NCBI GenBank assembly: GCA_903813345.2
Contig: CAIIXF020000005.1
Location: 9,055,375-9,119,374, forward strand
Direction: 5' to 3'
Source: Owenia fusiformis
Lineage: Eukaryota > Annelida > Polychaeta > Sabellida > Oweniidae
Length of the DNA: 64,000 nt
This document shows positions 1-12,142 of the stretch, one piece after another. The position numbers and the translations under genes were made by a program. Within the stretch, counting starts at the first letter, position 1. Each line of letters begins with the position of its first letter. The notes beneath the pieces are model-generated. The model saw only the letters and a program-made list of their open reading frames with translations. It was not told where the DNA came from and did no database searches.

Positions 1-1275
1 GGATGTTTTTACGTATCAAAGTTAAGAACTGATTAGTTTTTGGGCATTCTGGGTAAATTTTAAGGTGGCCATTTTGGATTTTCCGTCCTAAATTCTTCAC
101 TGTCACACTGCTGTGTTTTAGGTACGATATTGTTCACGTCTGTGCCTTGTTTTTATTTTTCATCACGTTTCATTTCATTTAAACCATCTATCCAGTGGTA
201 TGTCATCTATGTACAATTTTGCTATTGTATTAAGTGTAAAATTATACTGCTTTTGGCCCACCCTGTGTTCAGGATTGTTCCAGTTTTATTTAACTACTGA
301 CAAAAGCACTTTCTTCAACAAGTTGATGATAATGGTAATAAATCAATTATGATATTTTAGTATGTAATTTATTCATCTCCGTATAATCATTAAGTATACC
401 TCATTAATGTAGGGGTTGATATGTGATGAATGAATTCCTTACATCTGCAATGTAAAAATAACTAATTGTAGAAATATCATTCTGTTTTATCATAGTTAGC
501 CTAAGTCCCTTTTTTATTTTTTTGTTTGAGATGGGATCATACAATGGGGAAATGTTAAATCAATTCCGTTTAATCAAAATATTTTGATCTTGAACTTTTC
601 TACCATCATGTCTGTAAATTCACATAAAATTATCTAAAATTTTTACAGTATCATTAATTATTGGTAATAATATTAAAGATCTAATAGCAAAGGTTTTGCA
701 AAAATAAATCAATGCAGTGTAAAACAAATGTATGTATAATGAAGAAATAGATATTTAATGAAAAAAATAGATATGTGTTTGTAATATTGGTATTAACTTA
801 AGATTAAAAAGTGTCACTATCTCTTTCATTTTTCAACAAATATAGGCTCACGTGACATATGACGCGGGGCAGTCAATTTTGATCTATCGTAGACCATATC
901 AGTATCAAACTGCCGATATTTCAACCTCGTCTTGCGAGGCCATTTTTATTTGAAACATCTTGAATTTGGTGTCAAAATAAAGCTGGTCACGCCCACTTTC
1001 AGAGTTATCAATGAATCATTTACTACGGCTACTATATTCATTTAGGAGGCGTGTAAAGTTAACCAATCAGAAAGACAATTGCTCCATATATGACAGTTCA
1101 TTAACATATTCAGTGTTTACTATTGTTTTTCGCGTCATGACAACACGAGTAGTAACCAATCAAAATGCCGTATTTTATCACGTGAGTTCAGAGTGACATG
1201 CACGACATGTAAGTTTAGTCTGAGCTGATCGCGATGTTGAACAATTTCTTCTCGGAATTTGTCCAGAGAAATCAG

Positions 1276-1676
1276 CGATTCTTAATTAAGGTAGGATCTC
1301 CCATTTCTTCCTGTACAAGTTTTAACTTATCTCTATCGAATCCTAAAGTTTTGGATAAGATATGAAGCATACGTTTAAAAACGAAGCGATTAATTTGACG
1401 ATCTGATTTTGCAATTTGCAATGGCCAATTTACTGCAAGTCTGCGTGTATTTGACAAGAGATAGCGCCAAGTCTTGTATCCGAATGCTTGTTAAGCCACT
1501 CAAAAACAAGATCCATATTTTCTAAATTTGATAACTTTGCAGAGAGCCCGTTTTCATAACCTGTTTGCCGCGTCTAAATTCAAACTGAGTAGGATTATAG
1601 GATCGCTGGGATTCTCAGTCAATGGCAACGGGTCTTCATTCCAGAACGCACATTTTTTTAGTTGATTCTCCGTCAT
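1276..1676 (-). pseudogene. Unrecognised, broken coding-like remnant
   Basis: Read on the minus strand, an ATG at 1676 opens a frame of about 40 residues beginning MTENQLKK, which ends in a stop. Further along, another frame (61 residues between 1457 and 1272) has ordinary protein-like composition with many charged residues and no low complexity. The pieces are separated by stops and need frame changes to connect. I do not recognise the family. It could be a decayed gene or transposon fragment, or chance open frames in a slightly less AT-rich patch. Confidence 0.15.
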
Positions 1677-2870
1677 AGTACTTGTCTAAAGTCCATATCT
1701 GCTCTTTTACTGGCATACTTGGACATATTTCCCCTCCTTAAATTGTCCTCCTTAAATAACACCCTCTCGCCGATTTATATATAGCCATTTCCCAGAACCC
1801 GGGAGTCAGAATCGCTGATGTTTGCCATATTGAACATGTTGAAATATGTACTGTAATATCTGTAATACTAGGCATTGCCTGCTACGCGTAAGGGTCACGT
1901 GACTAGCGCGATACAGGAAAAATGGGGAATTTCGAAACAACAATTTTTGGGCACTTTTATTGCAAATTTCAGGTATTTATAAGTGTTTGTGGTATAAACT
2001 ATAATCCACAGACATAAATGAACATCCAAACTACATATTTTATTACGTTTTGGAGCCTTTTTTGCTTTTAAAATGACATCTTTAATAAAAATTCCCAACA
2101 TTTATATTTTATGTAGCTGGGGCATGGCACTAGTCTGGTGATTGTTAATCAAGATGATTTTATATACAAGTGGATAAATGTATTTCTAGTGACTAGTATG
2201 CAGAAAAAACGAAGTCTGGATGTACAAGTATTGTCACGTATCATGGCCTGAAGGATGAATTCAATTTTGTTTGAAGAGATGTTTGATCATGTCTTGAAGT
2301 GTTGCATGAGAAATGTTTGATGTCTCACTGGAATCAATACTATTCTCTTGAATACTATTGCATAGGGTTACATCAAACCAGGCTAATGTTTCAACAACTT
2401 ATTGCCTATAATATGATCTTATAGATTCATACTTCTTACTTAACATATATAGTAGACTATAGGTTTCAAGCTGTACAAATATAAAGACTAAAGACGATCA
2501 TTGTTAATAAAACGCCAACTAACTTCCGACATTTATTCTTCAGTCAGCCTTGGAATTAATTTAAAATGCAATATGTTACCATTAGCTGATTATATAAAAC
2601 GCAATAAACAGGAGGTTGTGCTTCTGGGAATATTAGAAATAACGAAACACTCTCTTATTTTGTAAGTCTTCGACAAACTCTCAATGTGCAATAGGGTAGG
2701 TAATAAATACAATTTTCTTTATTTTTGTAAAAAGTGCAATCAAAGGTATAATTACTGATTAGAGATAAAGAGTAAGACAGTAATAGTTTCACAAATTATT
2801 TCTTATTTATTTAAAATACAGATCTTAACATTAATGTGTTTTAAACTGCATCTTATATAACTCATTTTAG

Positions 2871-3000
2871 TATGTCACCTCAATAAGAGGTGAAATTTTT
2901 AGAGTCGCCAATTTTTTGTGGACATTGTTTGGTGGTTGGTGTTTGGCATTTGGCAGTTAGTGTCTGTAACAAATGTCAGGTGGTGATATTTTGCATGTTA
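2871..3000 (-). repeat. Short copy of the GTCACC hairpin-ended mobile family
   Basis: This copy starts at its hairpin end (TATGTCACCTC near 2871), runs through the GTTTGGTGGTTGG-type tract and the TGTCTGTAACAAATG segment, and finishes with TCAGGTGGTGATATTTTGCATG. The same order of blocks is found at 9863-10092, 15364-15493, 27064-28426, 29184-30702 and 61373-61527. The blocks that are GACGCCGGACGCC in the 27-31 kb copies appear here as CA/TG-rich sequence, as expected after loss of methylated CpGs. Confidence 0.7.
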
Positions 3001-4446
3001 TATCTTGTTTGGTTAGTCAAAATAAGGAATTTATTTTACAAAAAGGTTTGCTAGATTTTTTCCTAGGTTTTGCTAGCTTTGTGACATACCAATGATAATG
3101 TGACTTTCTGATCTACCCTACCTGAACACTGACTAATAAAAAAAAACTCAAGAAATTTCGTAGAAAGTATGTGGTCAAATTAGACTGGTTAATTTTCCAA
3201 TTTGGGATGTGCTCACATTTAGGCACGGGAGTCAATGGGAGCAAAAAAATTGGAATCAATAGGAGGAAAAAATGGGGCCGTAAAAAGTGTTGAGAGGTGT
3301 TTGGACTAGTCATGTGGGTGGAGTTTTTATATGCAATTCTATCTCTAATCGCCACTTTCTGATAATTCCTAGTAGCCTTGTTATGTTTCTGGAATCCATA
3401 TTCTGTTTGATTGATGAGACTTCTGTCAGATGTGACATATATGAACATAAAACTTAATGTAAGGTTACACTTTATAATGTCAGTGCGTGATTATAGAGAC
3501 TATTGAGATTATTTGTTAAGGCTCACCTTTTAAAAAGTGCTACACTATTGATTTTGATTAGAACTAAGAAATTTTTTGCTTTGTGATTGTCTTTTACTGA
3601 TTTTTCTACCAATTATCTTAATTTTTCAATGTAATTTTTTTTATTGGTTAGCGTCATGTATTGTTGATAAAGAGATGCTTTTGACACCCAAAATTAAATT
3701 TTGAGGAAAATGTAATTTATTTTCTTATTTTCAAACAAAAAAGAGAAAAATAGAATATGACTTGTGTCTAATGAATATTTTCAGAATTGCCTTGTTTTTC
3801 AGGTCTATCTATTTCAAGTCTATTTAGAATTTATTTTGTTGTGTCATACTGACAGTCCTTTATGTACGCCATTCTTTCAACTGAACTTAACTGCAAAATA
3901 ATTCCTGTTAAAAATAAACGAAAAAATGATATAAAAAAACACAATATTAATAAGTCTCTTTATTTCTCTGAAGGTAAAGTATATTGTATAGTACTACGAA
4001 TCATAATGCAAATGATCCTGGATCAATATTATATCATTTTGCCATATTTTGTTCAGTCAATAATCCTGTATGCTAGGCTATATGTAATCCAGGTAGAATG
4101 GGAACTTATCATAGCTCCAGAACCCAATAGGGCCAACCATTAGCTTTGGCTTTTATTCTAACAATTTTTTGTCTTGATGCTAAACACTTTGACAGTGTAG
4201 GGGGAGGGCGTTTACCAGCAAAGAAAAAATGACATAATTTTGTTTGTGTTTCATTTGATTCAAAAAGTAGGTACACTGTAGTTCTTGTACACTGAATCAT
4301 TGTTTGAGCTTTAATGGAAGAAAAACATAATTTAATACATGCATGCATACATCAGATGACACAGTTAATTTGTTAGACAGGGATGTAGCAAGGCATAATG
4401 CAGGAGAGGCAGGTAGCTTCTATAAAAGATATTCACTCATACAAGT

Positions 4447-4814
4447 AAGAGGAGGGAAAGCCCCAGAGTTTAAAGATGACAGACATAATTACCTCTCTTG
4501 CTTACCACCTTCATTCGTTCGAATTTTCATCAGCTAGTTATCAAATATTACACTTCGATGGGATGTTTTAATTGACATAGGCATATTCCGTACACCTTTC
4601 CTTATCTTGATGTGAAATGAGAAGCTATGATATTGGTTAACACGCCAGAAATGAACATAATATTATTCGAAGCGTATTTCGAAAATTTTGAAACCGCCAT
4701 TGATGACGTCATTTGTTTGTCGACTTTTGACCAATCAGCGACCATGTCATCTCAATACAGATTTACATTATAAGCATATGTCATCTTTGAACCATGGTGT
4801 TTCTCCCCCTCTGC
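4447..4814. mobile_element. Non-autonomous foldback element, 8-bp TSD, hAT-like
   Basis: The ends are inverted copies. The left end begins AAGAGGAGGGAAAG. The right end closes with TTTCTCCCCCTCT, two bases before the duplication. The 8-bp target duplication ATACAAGT lies at 4439-4446 and 4815-4822. Inside are inverted segments with AAAGATGACA on the left and TGTCATCTTTGAACC on the right. A related element with its own duplication lies at 25961-26174. There is no coding capacity. An 8-bp duplication is typical of hAT and a few other superfamilies, so the hAT label is inferred. Confidence 0.75.
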
Positions 4815-5539
4815 ATACAAGTCTAATGCTCAGTCCCCAACACATAATTACCATACAGCCTTTCAAGTGATACGTTACCATGGCAACATAGTGATAGATA
4901 ATTAGTAAATTATAGAATCACCTGTATAGGTGCCTTCATCAGAATTCAATATAAAGACACGCAGAATTGAATTGATACCATTTACCACACCGTTTACTTC
5001 AGCTATTACATCTTATATGCAAAATACAACAGGCGAAGATTAAAAATGTAAATTACATGGATTATAAAGAATAAACTTATCAGTGTTTTGTAGAGGTAAG
5101 CGTCTTCTAACAAAGATTGATATTAATGCATTTTGTAAGTGCCATGATAATAACCGGATGTTTGTTAGAGCCGGAGTTAATAAGATATGCTTCCCGTGAA
5201 GTATACTTCTGCTAATTGAATTAAGTGCCCTTATTGATGAAACTACTTTGCCTGTTTGCATTGTTAAGGTTCACAATGATAAATCTATATGTAAGAAGTT
5301 TGAAGTAATTTACCAAATTACTCCGTCTAATCGGACTACCTTATAGGTTTTATAATTTGTAGTAGTGTGTAAATCATCTAATTATGAAAAAATGAGAAAT
5401 TATCACATTATCCAGGAGCAGCTGAGCTATTTTAATAGAAAGCTGTTCATTGTCTGCTATAGAAAATAACAATACAGCATTACTTGATGATCCAAATCAA
5501 AAAAACTAAAAACTTATATTTTGTGTCTGAATTTTGCAG

Positions 5540-5680
5540 GTGATATGCCAGACAATCTTAAAAACAAACCAGAGATGGATCTACAAGCTGGGATCAATCT
5601 AACGTTATGTTCACCGCATATGACACTACGATATATTAGTATGTGATGCCTAGCGACAAGTTGATTGTCAGTGTTAAAAT
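5540..5680 (+). promoter_or_regulatory. 5' leader of the RD3-like exon with an upstream ORF
   Basis: A pyrimidine-rich acceptor (ATTTTGCAG, ending at 5539) sits 141 bp before the RD3 start codon, so the coding exon probably begins at 5540 and an untranslated exon lies further upstream. The leader holds an ATG at 5545 that opens a 33-codon upstream frame ending in TGA at 5644-5646, in front of and not overlapping the main start. Such a frame could dampen translation of the main one. No transcript evidence is available. Confidence 0.5.
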
Positions 5681-6319
5681 ATGTCGTTGACTTGGATCAA
5701 GAACTGGGCACCAGAGCCTTCAAATCAACAACACGTGCCTGAAAAAAGTGAATCCACGGCTGTCATGGAATCGCTTCTTATGGAGATGGACTTTCAAATT
5801 AAAGAAAAAGATCGTGACAAACGTGAAGCTGAAGTGGAGGAAAAACGTAAAATATCAGGTGGTGTCGATTATTCTTGGCTCATAACACAGCCTCCTAAGG
5901 GATACCAGCTTCCACAGTTGGAACATCTTGAACTGGAGGAACTTTGCTCAAAAGTGAAACCTGCGGAATGTGGTCAGGTGATCACGACATTTAGGAACAT
6001 GATTGAAAATGTGAGGGAACCCAATGAGGTCCCCAAAGTTCTACGGGCTTGCGTGCTACAGGTGCTTGAACGTAGACCCAAAGAGGAGACAATGTCAGAA
6101 TGGGTCACAAAACGTGCGACCAGCCTTACAAGTCTGCGGTTGAGACCTAGTACGAGAGTTGCCCCTGTCAGATGCGACGAAGATATTGAGATGCAAGCGC
6201 CATCTCGTGTAATGTCTGCTCCACAGGCATGTACTTTCTCACGTGAACAAGGTGCCAGGGCTTTGAGTCTCCCAGAATTTTCAGCTCATTCAACCAATGA
6301 ATATGAACTCCCTGTTTAA
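5681..6319 (+). CDS. RD3: RD3-family protein (retinal degeneration 3-like)
   Basis: A 212-residue intracellular protein that I recognise as RD3/RD3-like. Landmarks in order: N-terminal MSLTWIKNW; a charged helical segment at residues 25-58 likely to form a coiled coil; the family signature GVDYSWL near residues 61-67; a second helical block with LEELCSKVKP and CGQVITTFRNMI; QVLERR near residue 130; and a C-terminal ALSLPEF motif matching the conserved SMPEF end of vertebrate RD3 (195 residues in human). In vertebrates RD3 binds retinal membrane guanylate cyclases, inhibits them and helps their traffic from the ER; that role here is inferred from homology. The ATG was chosen because MSL-plus-Trp matches the family N-terminus. 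The whole reading frame lies in one exon. Whether it is orthologous to RD3 or to RD3L cannot be decided by eye. Confidence 0.85.
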   Translation: MSLTWIKNWAPEPSNQQHVPEKSESTAVMESLLMEMDFQIKEKDRDKREAEVEEKRKISGGVDYSWLITQPPKGYQLPQLEHLELEELCSKVKPAECGQVITTFRNMIENVREPNEVPKVLRACVLQVLERRPKEETMSEWVTKRATSLTSLRLRPSTRVAPVRCDEDIEMQAPSRVMSAPQACTFSREQGARALSLPEFSAHSTNEYELPV

Positions 6320-6666
6320 ACAGTGAAAACCAGCATTTCAGTGTTGTCCATTTGATACATTTTACTATTGTAAGTATTATATAGTACGATCTAGGCCTAC
6401 CATATTCTTCTCTAAACATTGTAGTACTGGGAGGTTTTGGATATAGGGTTTATCCTGAGGGACATATTTATTTATCCCATACTTGGACGTGTTATAGGTA
6501 CATAAAGCAGGTTTGTAAATACATGTCCTTATATTTTCACCAGCGGGCAGATATAGCCATACGTCCCGCTCCGAGCGGGCAGATATAGTATATCTGCCCG
6601 CTACTTCATAATCGCCGTTCGCATGTTGGTTCAATATGTAACGTTCGCATATAACTGTAAACGACA

Positions 6667-6846
6667 ATGGAAAAACGCAGACAATTGCGATCTGTTTGGT
6701 GGTTTATAGAAGGGAAGGAGCATCCTGTTAATAATCAAAAATTCGAGAAAATAAATGTGGGTGAATATCTGAAAGAACTGGAAAATCCGACCACGGCCAA
6801 GAAAACAAAACTGGACATGAATATTCTAAAATTTTTCCACGGTTAA
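6667..6846 (+). pseudogene. Small ORF resembling a tyrosine-recombinase N-terminal domain
   Basis: The ORF encodes 59 residues from ATG 6667 to TAA 6844-6846, starting MEKRRQLRSVWWF and containing YLKELENPTTAKKTK followed by a short hydrophobic helix. The pattern of ELENPxTxKKTxxD followed by a helix recalls the N-terminal core-binding segment of Crypton-type tyrosine recombinases and related domesticated proteins. Nothing like a catalytic domain follows. It sits inside the 6436-7992 TIR element. I read it as a truncated remnant, but the family call is tentative. Confidence 0.25.
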
Positions 6847-6978
6847 ATGGAAATTTTCTGAGCTGTGACCAATTGAACAATGTGAACTAGATGACCAAGA
6901 TCGGTATGGGATAAACAGATCATCCTATAGTCGGTTCAGGATATTGTCATTATCCCTTGGCCAATATAATATATCTAC

Positions 6979-7841
6979 TAGAGGTGTAACTCCCGAGTCA
7001 GTAACTTGAGTACAGCTCGTCAGAGCTGCCTATACATTGGCTCGAGTTGTCCTCTAGAAACTCGCAATCTATTTCAACTCGCAAGCTAGCTATAACTCGA
7101 GTCAACTCGCGAGTTTCGCCTATCTTGCAAGCATGTAAAATTAATTCGGGTCCCAGAGATCGTGCAACATTACTTCATTAGTGGAATAAATATACCAATG
7201 ATCGCCATATTTAGCTCCCGTTACCTAAAAAACACTCTCAAAGCTTCACAAAGTTCAACAAATATCGTGGAATGACGAGTTACACCTAAAAAATCAGAAA
7301 AAGATCGACTATCGAAGGAACTCAACGGGCGATATTATAGAGTAGTCACTAAAATTGAATAAAAATGGTGCCCTTATTCTCACGTCGTTTACACGACTCT
7401 TACATAAAAAAAGATGATCTATCATTGAATTAAGATCATAAGTCTTAACTTTAGACCGATAACCAGCAGTCTTTAGTATAAATAATGAAGATAATCCGGG
7501 AAGACCATTCATTAGTTTGAGGGGCCCTTCTGGGTTTTCTAAAATATTGTTTGGTTAGATTCTAGCGATCTCTCATCCTTACCGTATGCGGCGACGTCTA
7601 TACTAGATCATTTTTGATTGAAATATGAGATATTAAAACTGCAATGAATACCACACTTTCTTATGGCCTCAACGTGTTAAACACCTTTTAGATGTGACTA
7701 AACCAGAGAAACTTGCCGCTTGAAGTTACAGTAATTTTGTATACCCGGTTTACAATATGTACTGGACGAAATGAATGAATGTTTTGGAAATATTTGGCAA
7801 GTTGAACTCGAGTTGGATTTTTCTGGCGAGTTACACCTCTA
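6979..7841. mobile_element. hAT-like non-autonomous element, 8-bp TSD ATATCTAC
   Basis: The element begins TAGAGGTGTAACTC and ends with the reverse complement, GAGTTACACCTCTA. It is bordered by the 8-bp duplication ATATCTAC (6971-6978 and 7842-7849). Subterminal sequence is rich in ACTCG/CGAGT repeats. Further inward, a block at about 7400-7580 resembles sequence at about 57340-57560, so the element carries a dispersed repeat. No transposase is encoded. TIR plus an 8-bp duplication supports a hAT-type mobiliser. Confidence 0.85.
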
Positions 7842-8013
7842 ATATCTACCCTCGGGACCTACGGCCCTTGGGCAGATATATTATATTGGCCTCGGGATAA
7901 TTCATATAGGATAATCTCTATATCTCCCTGAGGGACCGAAGGGACAAAGGGGAGATATAAATATTTTCTGAGGGATATACCCTATATCCAAACGGACTGT
8001 ACATAACTGGTGT

Positions 8014-8418
8014 ATCTCATACTTGAGTGGGTTTGGGGTAGATATAACCTTTTCCATCTTTTTCAAATGACAAGGTAGGCCTATACTGTAAAAGCACAAT
8101 TTATATTTAACATTTTCATAATATTCCTTTAGTTCAGTACAATGAAATTGTAACATTTAAACTTTTGTAATTGTATAACAAGAACTGTTTATGAATATAC
8201 TGTTCAAGAAGTATTTATCCTCCAGGCACAATGCGTCATTACACTGCATGATAAAAAGAACGATTATATTGAAAAATTCCCGAGAGCCGGATAAATATGT
8301 TATATCTTCCCACATTTGGCCATATACATTGGGACATATACAATATATCCTGCCCGCTCCTCAGATATGATAAATATTCCTGAGTGATATCTACCCCAAA
8401 CCAACTCAAGTATGAGAT
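8014..8418. mobile_element. MITE with 32-bp near-perfect terminal inverted repeats
   Basis: The left end starts ATCTCATACTTGAGT and continues through GGTTTGGGGTAGATAT. The right end is the reverse complement with one mismatch in 32 bp, ending ACTCAAGTATGAGAT. The interior is non-coding and repeats the GGGCAGGATATAT motif of the neighbouring 6436-7992 element. No target duplication longer than 2-3 bp is evident. Confidence 0.65.
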
Positions 8419-8683
8419 CCACATGGGCATTCAACTAGAACCTCATGGTATATATTAGCATAATATCAGTATATTTTCACCCTTGAAGAGAATATTATAA
8501 CACAAAGTGTTGTTCTCCATCAGGGTGTGTAGTTATACCAGCTCAGATTGAATCAATCTGGAAAAGCAGATTTAGTAGAAATAAGATTTGTCAGAATAAT
8601 GTTTTATATTATAATTTTAATGTTATTTTGGAGTAATTGCATGCCTGTGGCTAAATTGAATGCCATTCAGAATTTATATACAT

Positions 8684-8769
8684 GACTTTAAATGAGGAGT
8701 CATAAGACGTACATGTTCATGATGTACATGTAGAATTGTCTTGGTCTTATGACTCCTTATTTAAAAGTC
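8684..8769. repeat. Short foldback (about 86 bp palindrome)
   Basis: The inverted arms carry AATGAGGAGTCATAAGAC on the left and GTCTTATGACTCCTTATTT on the right. They are flanked by GACTTTA and TAAAAGTC, and the loop contains GTACATG on both sides of the centre. It may be a small MITE or a solo hairpin. Confidence 0.55.
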
Positions 8770-9862
8770 TAAGACACTCATGATTTCAAAAAATCTTAAT
8801 TTATGCCTTGATTGATTGAGAATTCAATTCAATTTTAGATTTTTTGCCTTGAATGTCACTCAAAATTATACGGATTCTTTATTTTGTGCCTTGAATAACA
8901 GTGAGGAATTTTATGTGTATGCTTTCAGCTTGAGTGACAATCGGAAAATATCCATAAATATCTTGGACTTGATAGAGCCAATACCGTGTGGAATACAGTC
9001 ATGTTTGTTTCTGCTAAATTGATTTAACTCATTCATATCAGATATAGATTATTTGATGAGAGTCTGTGTCCCTTGCTTAAAATATCATAATGACCATTTA
9101 ATTCGACGCCATATCTCCCTTGAATGAAATAACACTCTTCTAAGTCACACATTCTAGAATTCCATTATTCATGTCACAACAAAATAACCGCAGAATTTTC
9201 ATGAAGCTGTATTTGCGTGATTTGTAAAGCGATATTTGTACATCTTTGACTTCACAGGTTCCATCATTAGTGTATTCTGCTACTTTTCACCCAAGATTGA
9301 TTTTTAGATACATGACCATAAAGCAATCCTATTTTCCAGCTACCTTATACAATAAAATTGGGTCACCTTCAGACCTGGATAGAATTAGATAATAAATCAT
9401 CCACTTTTACGATATATAATCCAAGCATGTTTTATAGAATTCTAGAAATATAATGTTAATCATATTGGCCATTTTTCTTGACTGTAATGGATTCATGCCA
9501 AACAACAAATATTTACTACCAGTATTATTACCACGTTACAGTCACCTACATACATCCCCTATATTTATTATTTTTTCCTTGAAATAAATTGTATATAAAA
9601 TATAATGTAACAATTAATGATTTATTATGCATTATCTCACACAACCATTGTTTTTCATTGGCATTTTATCCTTTGTTTATTCCTTCTAAATTCCTGATTA
9701 TTTTCTTGTAAAAGCCACTGCAAAATGTGCTTGAAATATATTTTTGCATGATGATCATTAGAGGATGGTTACTGAATGTTTGCATGTTACATGATTTTCA
9801 TAAGTTACTATGGTGTATTGTGTATGCAGGATACATCATATTGATATCTTTTATTTACATGT

Positions 9863-10092
9863 TATGTCACCACCAAAAAATAGCAACATTTTTTATGTGA
9901 CAATTAAGTGGTAACATATTGTTATAGACACCATTTTTATGTCACCACCACAATTGGTGACATATTGTTAGTTTCCAACTTTTTTTGTGGACAGGTGTTC
10001 GTCAGTCAGCATCTGTAACAAATCATTTTATCTCTATATTTCTATATCAAATGACAGGTGGTGACATTTTTCAGTGATGCCATGTTAGTGAT
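9863..10092 (-). repeat. Copy of the GTCACC hairpin-ended mobile family
   Basis: The copy has TATGTCACCACC at its left and, after about 80 bp, a second hairpin end TTTTATGTCACCACC with loop and GGTGACATATTG, then CCAACTTTTTTTGTGG, a degraded GGTGTTCG tract, TGTAACAAAT, and GACAGGTGGTGACATTTT. The doubled hairpin suggests two overlapping insertions or a local rearrangement. A further fragment of the other end (GGTGGTATTTTTCCATGTTAATGCC) follows at about 10158-10183. Confidence 0.65.
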
Positions 10093-10446
10093 ATGCATTT
10101 AGCATTGATGACTGAAACAGATAGTTAGACTTTGTAATTTGCAATAACGCAACCAGTTGGTGGTATTTTTCCATGTTAATGCCTTTTATGAATTGTCAAC
10201 AGCTAGTCATTTAATATAGTGCCTATATGTATTTTAAGTATATGAGTCAGGTGATATATTTTTAGGTTGTCATATTTATATCATTAAATATTTATGTAAA
10301 TGTTATGTAATTGTAGGTTTGGATATAGGTATATCATTAAGGAGATAAATTATATTTACCCAAAGGTCATAGTCATGCTCAGCAGGGATTGAGGAATTTA
10401 TTTATTTTTTCTTACTAAAGATAACATCAGACCTTAATATGGTTTT

Positions 10447-10580
10447 CATGAAGTCTTGCTTTAAGTCTGTGTCATGCCCCCCCCCCCCCTCTGCAAAAAC
10501 TCACCCCTTCTTGGAGATGAAATAGATATGATGGGGGGGGGGCCTAGACTCTAGAGACTTCGAGCAAGACTTGATATCAT
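10447..10580. repeat. Foldback repeat with poly-C and poly-G arms
   Basis: AAGTCTTGC near the left end faces GCAAGACTTGA near the right end. Between them are a run of about 14 C near 10477 and about 10 G near 10534, which can pair. Similar units with C-runs and G-rich arms lie near 15930-16020 and 35700-35830, so this looks like a dispersed foldback family. Homopolymer length is prone to sequencing and assembly error. Confidence 0.45.
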
Positions 10581-12136
10581 ACTGCGATTGGAAATATGGA
10601 ACCATATCATTATCAATCATCAAACCCTGCTAATAAAGAGGTGAATAATCACAAGATACATTCCAGTATTAGCTCATTAGTAATAGATAGAACGTATATT
10701 GTAAAGATACAACGTAGAGTAGAATCTCATATGACAATAGAGATTAATCAAGAACTACAATGGTAATTTCTGATATATTTCAGTATTTTTGTATGTGTGT
10801 ATATTATAGCATGTTTCTTGTAGACGAACCTCATATTGTATTGAAGATTATTTGCTTGTATATTTCGGAGAATTTTTACAAAAAACTCTTCGCAGAATTT
10901 TCAGTAAATTGTAAATCAGCTTGGTATGTTACCCATTTTGGGAATATTTTGAGTATATTTGAAATTCTGCCTGTTTTAGTCCACTTCTTGTACAGAAGTG
11001 TACCTTGTATACAGTATTGCATGAAAATGTGAGATTTTTTGTAATAATTATGTTTTATGTTTTGTTTTTTTGGAGAGAGGTGTTGTAATTTGTTCATTAG
11101 CAGGTATGCTTGTTGAAATACCTGTTGGTTAAGAAGTATTGTTGAGTATCATGTCAATGAACATTCCTCATATAAAATGTGTATATTAATATTAAGTTGC
11201 TATGTTTTGTAGCAAGTTTATTTTGTTGTTGAACAAATAAAAAAGCTTAGGTTAAAAATTATTTGCTTAGTTTGTCTCAGTTTCCAATGGAGAATGGCTC
11301 TGTACATCCATTCAGGACCAGGCAACAACTCAAATACTGTTGGACCAAAATAATTCATATTTTATACATACATGCCCCATGGAAGTACAGGTGGTCAAAA
11401 ATGTTCGGATTAGCAGGTGTTCGTATTTCAAGGTTTTATAACAAATATCATGCCAAAAAAGTTTCACATTGGGAGGTGTTCGGATTAGAGAGGCATTCAG
11501 ATACACAGGTTTCAATGTATATGAAAAACAAGCTCAAATGCTATGTCCAAGACTAAAATTTGCTTTGTACACTTCACATTTGTCCCTATATTTTACATGT
11601 CTTATGTATGTGTTACCCAAAATATAATTTATTTGATACACTTTGAAAAGACACCTTTAAGATTTCTGTCAAAAATTGCCAACAATGTAACAAATGTTCT
11701 TTGCACACTACAAGGTACCATTATAACCACAAAGTTTTCTCCTGAAAACATGATAAATATATGTGATTCTTCCTAAGCCTGGACAGAAAGACATATTATG
11801 GCTTATATGGCTTCAATGAATCCTGTACAAATTGGAATAAATAGATAGGATACAATCAATCAACCTTGCCTCAATTAAGGAGCTTATTCCTTTTATTGCT
11901 GTAAAAATAGAATTCGAATTGTAACAGTTAGGTCACACCGACCACATACTACTAGTATTTTAATTGTTTTTTTTTGATGAAATACTGAATTATTTTTCAA
12001 GAGCATTGTTATAAAACTTAATTCTTGTTCTGTGAAGCAAGCAAGCACATCAACACTGTGATCAACAATCCCTGAATCAAATCTTTTGTAACTTTCAGTT
12101 CAATATTTGATTGACAGATCTATTTTTGCACCTTCC
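10581..12136. other. Intergenic DNA with a possible pogo-like fragment
   Basis: No gene was found. At about 11398-11512 there are repeated phrases of the type GTGTTCGGATTAG/GCAGGTGTTCG, recalling the subterminal repeats of pogo/Tigger DNA transposons. A matching fragment near 60555-60622 ends in TTTTACTGT, the form expected of a pogo terminus. The remainder is AT-rich and featureless. Confidence 0.4.
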
Positions 12137-12142
12137 ATATTT

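Larger units (their letters stand above)
1..5539. other. Intergenic region upstream of the RD3-like gene
   Basis: No recognisable coding exon was found here. The stretch is AT-rich with many short runs of A or T. It holds one copy of the hairpin-ended repeat family (2871-3000), one foldback element with an 8-bp target duplication (4447-4814) and a possible decayed coding remnant around 1276-1676 on the minus strand. The small open frames scattered here have no domain, no family resemblance and no splice context that I can support. Confidence 0.6.
6436..7992. mobile_element. TIR element of about 1.56 kb with a nested hAT-like insertion
   Basis: The termini are imperfect inverted repeats: TTTGGATATAGGG at 6436 and CCCTATATCCAAA ending at 7992. 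Both are followed inward by CTGAGGGA-type and ATATTTAT sequence. Subtracting the nested element at 6979-7841 leaves about 0.69 kb. It carries a hairpin at about 6543-6601 built on AGCGGGCAGATATA and its complement, and a 59-codon open frame (6667-6846). No clear target duplication is visible, so the superfamily is undecided. Confidence 0.5.

Noticed and set aside
3113..3448. 111-codon minus-strand ORF
   Set aside because: Low-complexity Phe/Leu/Pro-rich composition from T-rich DNA, with no homology, start context or exon structure.
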